46,432 nucleotides of DNA from JBBDXA01 sp040902585 (GTDB lineage Bacteria; Planctomycetota; Phycisphaerae; Phycisphaerales; Phycisphaeraceae), in assembly GCA_040902585.1 (NCBI GenBank), contig JBBDXA010000044.1, positions 1-46,432 of the forward strand, written 5' to 3'. Numbering within the stretch: position 1 is the stretch's first letter; every line of letters begins with the position of its first letter. The notes beneath the pieces are model-generated. The model had not been told where the DNA came from. It saw only the letters and a list, made by a program, of their open reading frames with translations, and did not search any database. Both the position numbers and the translations under genes were made by a program. Positions 41,904-46,432 of this stretch are shown here, piece by piece.

Positions 41904-43037
41904 ATGTCTGAGCGATCATTAACCACGAGGAAGCTCGCCTGGCGTGTGGCCGGGCGAATCCGTGAACAACTGCACAAGCTTCGGTTCAATCGCCTGCTCA
42001 ATGTGCGACATGACTACCGCGACCTCTCCTCCCACCTTGACCGCTGGCGGAAAGCCACGCGGCACACCCAGCTTGTCATTCGTAAGCGATGGCTTGGCGT
42101 GCTGCCGGCGATCCGGCGCAGCCTCGACTACCTCTTCATCGATCTACAACGCGAACTCACTGCCGCACGACGCATCACCGAGCAGTGGGAGCCTTTGACG
42201 ATCCCCGCCTTCAGGGATCTGATCGCTGACCTGGAGCAGATCAAGGATGAGTTCGGCGGATGGCAGTTCAGAGACAACGTGCTCAGCGTCACCACCGAGC
42301 CCATCACTCTGGAGAGCGTCTACCTGGGGTCGTTCGCGATCAAGCTCCAGATCAATCACTTCGACTCTTTGGATCGTCAACGGATTTATGAAGTGGAAGC
42401 TCTGGACCCGAATCCCGCCGAGGGACACAGCAACACCACGCATCCGCATGTGCGTGATGATGAACTGTGTGAAGGTGATGCTTCGGTTCCCATCAAGAGC
42501 GCCTTGGAGCAGGGCCGCGTCGCCGACTTCTTTCTGCTCGTCAAGAGCGTGCTCACCACCTACAACGCGGGCTCGCCTTACGTGGCTCTTGATCTGTGGG
42601 CAGGCGGCGTGAGCTGCTACCACTGCGGCACCTCCGTGAGCGATGACGACCGCACCTACTGCGAGCACTGCGATCACGATGTCTGCAACGACTGCTGCGG
42701 CAAATGTGAAGCCTGCGACAGCTACTACTGCACCGAATGCCTCTCTACTTGTCCGCGTTGTGACTGCGCTATGTGCAAAGACTGCCGGCGAAGCTGCGAA
42801 CAGTGCGGCGAGGCGGTCTGCGTGGACTGCCTTGAAAACGATGTCTGTACCCAATGCCAAAAGGAACAAGATGAAGCAGATGAACCCGATGAACCCGACG
42901 ACGACGGAAGAGAAGAAGGAGAACACGAAGGCGAGGGAGGCCCGCTTGGATTGCCGCCAGCGGACGATGACGCGAACACACCTCCCGACCCTGCGATTCT
43001 CGCCATATGCCTGGGCGAAGCTGCTGGCGTTTCGTGA
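41904..43037 (+). CDS. E2-like conjugating protein fused to a RING-like CxxC cluster
   Basis: A 377-residue protein with CGGAGCC upstream. Residues 1-115 are helical. Residues 118-230 resemble an E2 fold: VYLGSFAIKLQI strand, IYEVEALDPNP, then HPHVRDDELCEG, which lines up with the E2 'HPN...G.ICL' active-site motif, making C189 the candidate catalytic cysteine. Residues 238-318 contain ten CxxC pairs (CYHC, CEHC, CNDC, CEAC, CTEC, CPRC, CKDC, CEQC, CVDC, CTQC), a treble-clef/RING-like zinc cluster that could replace an E3. The tail (319-377) is acidic and of low complexity, and its DNA overlaps the JAB gene. Bacterial E2-type proteins with zinc fingers are known in ubiquitin-like operons; the specific partner is not. 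The substrate is unknown. Confidence 0.82.
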   Translation: MSERSLTTRKLAWRVAGRIREQLHKLRFNRLLNVRHDYRDLSSHLDRWRKATRHTQLVIRKRWLGVLPAIRRSLDYLFIDLQRELTAARRITEQWEPLTIPAFRDLIADLEQIKDEFGGWQFRDNVLSVTTEPITLESVYLGSFAIKLQINHFDSLDRQRIYEVEALDPNPAEGHSNTTHPHVRDDELCEGDASVPIKSALEQGRVADFFLLVKSVLTTYNAGSPYVALDLWAGGVSCYHCGTSVSDDDRTYCEHCDHDVCNDCCGKCEACDSYYCTECLSTCPRCDCAMCKDCRRSCEQCGEAVCVDCLENDVCTQCQKEQDEADEPDEPDDDGREEGEHEGEGGPLGLPPADDDANTPPDPAILAICLGEAAGVS

Positions 43038-43710
43038 CTACGGCTCGACGGAGATCGCCGGCTTCGGCATCGCCGCCAGCGACGATCCGCTGCTGATTGA
43101 AGACTTCATCACCGTGCGCCAACGCTGCTCTTCGGTGACGGTCGCGATGGACGATCAGGCTGTGGCGGATTTCTTTGACAAGCAGGTCGATCAAGGCCGC
43201 AAGCCCGAACAGTTCCTCAGAGTCTGGCTGCACACCCATCCGGGCACCAGCGCCCAGCCCAGCGGGGTTGACGAAGAAACGTTCGAGCGTGTGTTCGGCA
43301 AATGTGACTGGGCGGTGATGGCGATCCTCGCCCGCGGTGGCCAGACTTACGCCAGGCTTCGCTTCGGCGTGGGTCCGGGAGGGCAGATGCTCATTCCCGT
43401 CGAAGTGGACTTTAGCGTGCCGTTTCGTGGGGCGGAGCATGACGCGTGGAAGGAAGAGTACAACCTTCATGTCACGGCCGAGCCTGAGTTCAGCGTGATG
43501 CACAAGATCGCGGCGACGCTGCTCACCGCCGGCGGCGATGAGGAAGGTCTGGCCGAGCGACATCATCGCCGGCTGCACCGCTGGAACGCGGAAGACTCGT
43601 GGGATGGCCATGAGCTGTCGGATGCCGAGGCCCTCGCAATGCTTGAGGCTGAACTGGATGAACGTGCCCAACGTGAACAGGAGGTGTCGCTTGATTCATA
43701 CGGATCGTGA
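42871..43710 (+). CDS. JAB/JAMM metalloprotease (deubiquitinase-like)
   Basis: The start is ATG 42871 with AAAGGAAC 5 bases upstream, giving 279 residues; the next ATG is 42967. The first 40 residues are of low complexity and charged. The JAMM motif is complete: E61 in TEIAGFG, then HTHPGTSAQPSGVD (H121, H123, S131, D134), matching H-S/T-H-x7-S-x2-D exactly. This zinc protease cuts after ubiquitin or ubiquitin-like C termini. It would mature the Ubl and/or remove it from targets. The gene overlaps the E2-like gene by 167 bp in another frame, and the E1 gene begins inside its last codons, so the three are translationally linked. Confidence 0.9.
   Translation: MKQMNPMNPTTTEEKKENTKAREARLDCRQRTMTRTHLPTLRFSPYAWAKLLAFRDYGSTEIAGFGIAASDDPLLIEDFITVRQRCSSVTVAMDDQAVADFFDKQVDQGRKPEQFLRVWLHTHPGTSAQPSGVDEETFERVFGKCDWAVMAILARGGQTYARLRFGVGPGGQMLIPVEVDFSVPFRGAEHDAWKEEYNLHVTAEPEFSVMHKIAATLLTAGGDEEGLAERHHRRLHRWNAEDSWDGHELSDAEALAMLEAELDERAQREQEVSLDSYGS
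43679..43685 (+). promoter_or_regulatory. Strong ribosome binding site that decides a TTG start
   Basis: AGGAGGT lies 5 bases before TTG 43691, within the end of the JAB gene. It is the strongest Shine-Dalgarno site nearby and favours this start for the E1 gene over the ATG at 43658. Confidence 0.7.
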
Positions 43711-44347
43711 CCTGCGGCAACGTTCGATCCTGCCGCCGGAAGCACTGGCCTCATGCTCGGCGACCGTGATCGGCGTCGGCGCGGTGGGCAGGCAGGTGGC
43801 TCTGCAACTCGCGGCCGTGGGCGTCCCGAAGATTCAGCTTGTGGACTTCGACATCGTCGAGCCGGTGAACCTGGCGGCTCAGGGTTATCTCGAAGCCGAC
43901 CTGGGCCGGATGAAGGTCGAAGCGACTGCTGCCGTGTGCCGGCAGCTCAACAGCGGCGTCGAGATCATTGTGGAGCCTGAGCGGTTCCGTCGCAGCAGAA
44001 CGCAGGTTGGCGACGCGGTGTTTTGCTGCGTGGATTCCATCGACACCCGCAAGTTCATCTGGGAAGCCGTGCGGGATCGGGTCCTCATCTATATAGATGG
44101 CCGCATGAGCGCGGAAGTGATCCGCGTGTTGGCGGTCGCAGATGAGGTCGGCCGCCAGGCATATCAGCGGACGCTCTTTCCAGGTGCCCAGGCGTTCACT
44201 GGCAGTTGCACCGCCCGCTCCACCATCTTCGCCGCCAACATCTGTGCCGGCCTGATGGTCGGCCAGTTCGCCCGCTGGCTGCGGAAGATGCCTGTGGATG
44301 CCGACCTGACGCTGAATCTGCTGGCGAGTGAGATGACGGTGACCTGA
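43691..44347 (+). CDS. E1-like/ThiF-family adenylating enzyme
   Basis: A 218-residue protein starting at TTG 43691, overlapping the JAB gene by 20 bp; ATG 43658 would add 11 residues. The Rossmann ATP-binding motif VIGVGAVGRQ has G28, G30 and G33. LVDFDIVEPVNLAAQGYL supplies the acidic residue and the N of the ThiF/MoeB 'D.D.V...N..RQ' motif, and GRMKVEA supplies the lysine. CCVDSIDTRKFI holds the late aspartate of the adenylation site. C173 in GSCTARST is the best candidate for the catalytic cysteine. No zinc-binding CxxC pair is seen. The enzyme would adenylate the Ubl at 41574 and pass it to the E2-like protein. Confidence 0.88.
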   Translation: MIHTDRDLRQRSILPPEALASCSATVIGVGAVGRQVALQLAAVGVPKIQLVDFDIVEPVNLAAQGYLEADLGRMKVEATAAVCRQLNSGVEIIVEPERFRRSRTQVGDAVFCCVDSIDTRKFIWEAVRDRVLIYIDGRMSAEVIRVLAVADEVGRQAYQRTLFPGAQAFTGSCTARSTIFAANICAGLMVGQFARWLRKMPVDADLTLNLLASEMTVT

Positions 44348-44443
44348 GCCACGGATCATCGTCTGCACTGACTTTCCTGGGCCCGGTGCGCGGCGAGTCG
44401 TGCCCCGGCCCTGGCTGCCCTTCGGGGTGGCTGGGGTCGGGCT

Positions 44444-44485
44444 GGTGGACGTAAGTCAAAGCGCCGATTCGTTCCACCTTTTTTT
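44444..44485 (+). terminator. Possible terminator after the E1 gene
   Basis: GGTGGA (44444-44449) and TCCACC (44473-44478) could pair over a 23-nt loop and are followed by seven T. A longer imperfect GC-rich hairpin with a TTCG loop lies just upstream at about 44401-44443. The element or operon probably ends here. Confidence 0.45.
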
Positions 44486-44642
44486 ACCAATCAGGCCTGC
44501 GTGCTGTTGGCACAAGCTGTTAACTGATTGATTCCCTCTCCGCGCCCTCTGCGCCTCTGCGTTGAACCCGGCCACGTCACGTTTTGAAACTCGGACGAAC
44601 CCGCGGACAATCACGGGTACGTCCACCTTACGGAATCACGCC

Positions 44643-46432
44643 ATGCGACGTCACTTCGCGGCCCTGCTCGTTCTTGCGTTCATCTCGCCGGTCGCCCGCG
44701 CCGCCGACCTGCCGACCGCGAAGGAACACGTGAACACGCTGGGCATGAAGCTCGTGCGCATCGAGCCGGGCCACTTTAAGATGGGTGAAGGTGAAGCGCC
44801 GCCGGCGACGAAGTCCGACTGGCTGCTTCGCGAGTACGACGAAGCCCCGGCCCACCGCGTGACCCTCACGAAACCGTTCTATATCGGCGCTCACGAGGTG
44901 ACCGTCGGGCAGTACGACAACTTCAATCCCGCGCACAGAAAGCTGCGAGCGAAAGGCCGCGACGATCATGCGCCGGTGACGTTCGTCACCTGGCATGAGG
45001 CGGCCGCTTACTGCGACTGGTTGAGCAAGAAGGAAGGGTTGCCGTATCGCCTGCCGAGGGAGGCGGAGTGGGAGTTCGTCTGCCGGGCGGGCACGACGAC
45101 GCGGTTCGTCACCGGCGATGAGATCAAGCCGACCGATGCGAACTACGGCGTGACGGAGCAGAACGCCGAGGCGAAGGCAATGCCCGTCGGCAAGTTCCCC
45201 GCGAATCCGTGGGGCATATTTGACATGCACGGCAACGTCGAGGAGTGGTGCGCCGACTGGTACGGCCAGTACGAGGCGGGCGAGCAGCGCGACCCGGTGG
45301 GCCGGGTTGATGGCATCATCCGCGTCTCGCGCGGCGGCAGTTACACATCGAAGCGTGTTGCCGAGTCAAAGGAATATTCCGCCCGTTACGTCCGCAGCTC
45401 GAACCGTGCGGGCCATCTGCCGGAGGACGCGACGGTGTACCTCGGCTTCCGCGTGGTGCTCGGTGACCGGCCGGAGACGAAGCCGCTGCCCGTTGCAGCG
45501 CCGCCCTTGAATCAGCGGGATGTGAATCAGACGCCGCCGGTGCGCAAGCGGACGCCGGACCCGGCATTGCCGTACTTCCGCAACTTCACGAAGGAGAAGG
45601 CGACCGCGGAGATTCCGAAGGAAACCTGGGGGCCGGTCTTCAGCCAGTGGAACCACTTCGCCGCGGTCACCGTCTGCCCGAACGGTGATGTGCTCGCCGC
45701 GTGGTACACCTGCGTCAGCGAGTCGGGGCGCGAGCTTTCCTTAGCCGCGTCGCGGCTTCGCTCGGGCACTTCCGGAGGGTGGGAGCCGGCGTCGCTGTTC
45801 CTTGATGTACCGGACATGAACGACCACGCGCCCGTTCTCGTCAGCGATGGCAAACGCGTTTTTCACTTTTGTCTCCAGGCAACACGCGGCTGGGATAGTG
45901 CATCGATCATCATGCGCAGCAGCGACGACAGCGGGGCGACCTGGTCCAAGCCGCGCATCATTTTATCGCGCGATGAACCGAATCGATTGAGCCAGCCGTG
46001 CTCGGCGTTCGTTGCGACGGACGGCACGATCGTGCTCGCTGTCGACGGCGACAACCACCGCGATGAGCGCCTCATGACGAGCAAGGACGGCGGCGCGACC
46101 TGGCGCATCGGCAAGGGCGACATGCGCAAGGCGGCGGGCGCTTATGCGATTCACCCCGCGTCCGTCCCGCTGAAGGACGGCTCGATCCTCACCTTCCTCC
46201 GCGGCCCGCACCCGATGGCGGCGTTCGTGACGAAGGATTGGGGCGATACGTTCGAGCCGATGGCGGTCCCCTTCCCCGGCATCGGCGTCGGGCAGAAGGC
46301 GGCCGCGCTGCGCCTCAAGAGCGGGGCGATCCTGCTGGTGAGCCTCGACAATAAAAAGGAACTCGTCGGCGGCGGCACCCTCGCGGCGCTGTCGCTGGAT
46401 GAGGGCAAGACCTGGCCGCATGTCCGCAAGGT
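44643..46432 (+). CDS. Exported formylglycine-generating-enzyme-like/sialidase-like protein (partial)
   Basis: The frame is open from ATG 44643 to the window end (596 codons), so the C terminus is missing. It begins MRRHFAALLVLAFISPVARA, a signal peptide. Residues about 30-280 are an FGE-sulfatase/SUMF1-like domain: NTLGMKLVRIEPGHFKMGEG, PFYIGAHEVTVGQYDNF, VTFVTWHEAAAYCDWLSKKE and LPREAEWEFVCRAG, with FDMHGNVEEWCADWYG and YLGFRVVL at the end. Residues about 340-596 have sialidase-like BNR repeats (SSDDSGATWSKPR, TSKDGGATWRIG, DWGDTFEPM, SLDEGKTWP). Two-domain proteins of this kind occur in planctomycetes. The role may be in glycan recognition or sulfated polysaccharide use; oxidase activity is uncertain because many FGE-like domains lack the copper cysteines. 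Ribosome binding site is weak. Confidence 0.9.
   Translation, partial: MRRHFAALLVLAFISPVARAADLPTAKEHVNTLGMKLVRIEPGHFKMGEGEAPPATKSDWLLREYDEAPAHRVTLTKPFYIGAHEVTVGQYDNFNPAHRKLRAKGRDDHAPVTFVTWHEAAAYCDWLSKKEGLPYRLPREAEWEFVCRAGTTTRFVTGDEIKPTDANYGVTEQNAEAKAMPVGKFPANPWGIFDMHGNVEEWCADWYGQYEAGEQRDPVGRVDGIIRVSRGGSYTSKRVAESKEYSARYVRSSNRAGHLPEDATVYLGFRVVLGDRPETKPLPVAAPPLNQRDVNQTPPVRKRTPDPALPYFRNFTKEKATAEIPKETWGPVFSQWNHFAAVTVCPNGDVLAAWYTCVSESGRELSLAASRLRSGTSGGWEPASLFLDVPDMNDHAPVLVSDGKRVFHFCLQATRGWDSASIIMRSSDDSGATWSKPRIILSRDEPNRLSQPCSAFVATDGTIVLAVDGDNHRDERLMTSKDGGATWRIGKGDMRKAAGAYAIHPASVPLKDGSILTFLRGPHPMAAFVTKDWGDTFEPMAVPFPGIGVGQKAAALRLKSGAILLVSLDNKKELVGGGTLAALSLDEGKTWPHVRK

Noticed and set aside
26056..44640. 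A second copy of the tRNA-Gly 3' end as right attachment site
   Set aside because: I looked for GGTTCGAATCCC and its neighbours to the right and found none in the window, so no right end is claimed.

Overview
The window comes from a GC-rich genome that looks like a planctomycete, most likely Phycisphaerae-like. The signs are three prepilin-type proteins (two with an exact H-X9-DG motif), two PEP-CTERM exported proteins, a XylR-type LacI/AraC regulator, a DUF1549/DUF1553 plus DUF1501 gene pair, a PVC-type membrane-bound dehydrogenase with a haem-c domain, and a sulfatase-modifying-factor/sialidase-like exported protein. All calls were made by reading the sequence; no database search was run.

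Layout. (1) 0-11.3 kb is chromosomal: exported prepilin and PEP-CTERM proteins, a beta-propeller protein, a XylR-like regulator, a two-module short-repeat protein, thyX, tRNA-Val(UAC) and a metallophosphoesterase. Several gene ends carry period-7 or period-8 microsatellites. (2) 11.4-19.1 kb holds two large STAND-type signalling ATPases: DUF4062-NTPase-TPR on the plus strand, and TIR-NTPase-WD40 on the minus strand with 14 nearly identical WD40 repeats plus one degenerate. A small CBM48-like protein lies between them. Innate-immunity or anti-phage function is inferred. (3) 19.2-25.8 kb is chromosomal: an SGNH/dehydrogenase/haem-c fusion, a transposase remnant, ispD, a Suppressor-of-fused domain protein and an exported unknown. 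(4) 26.0-44.4 kb looks like an integrated accessory element. It starts at tRNA-Gly(UCC), whose 3' end is overlapped by a tyrosine recombinase gene. It carries a GHKL ATPase, a Ycf46-like AAA+ ATPase, small conserved proteins, and a compact ubiquitin-like set: Ubl, E2-like/RING-like fusion, JAB/JAMM protease and E1/ThiF. (5) From 44.6 kb chromosomal-type sequence resumes and runs off the window.

The element is rearranged. The GHKL gene has its N-terminal part at 29.0-29.7 kb and a C-terminal part at 35.8-36.2 kb. Between them lie a stray 5' copy of the AAA gene, a probable ISL3 transposase tail, a complete DUF1501/DUF1549-DUF1553 pair and an NRPS-type thioesterase cut at its N terminus. A 207-bp MITE-like element with 19-bp perfect inverted ends and a 9-bp target duplication sits in this segment, inside one arm of an older inverted repeat.

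How the genes may work together (inference): the E1 would adenylate the Ubl C terminus, the E2-like protein would accept and transfer it with its C-terminal zinc cluster acting like an E3, and the JAB protease would mature the Ubl or reverse the modification. The AAA+ and GHKL ATPases could act as remodelling or sensing parts. A hairpin between the Ubl and the E2 could keep the Ubl in excess.
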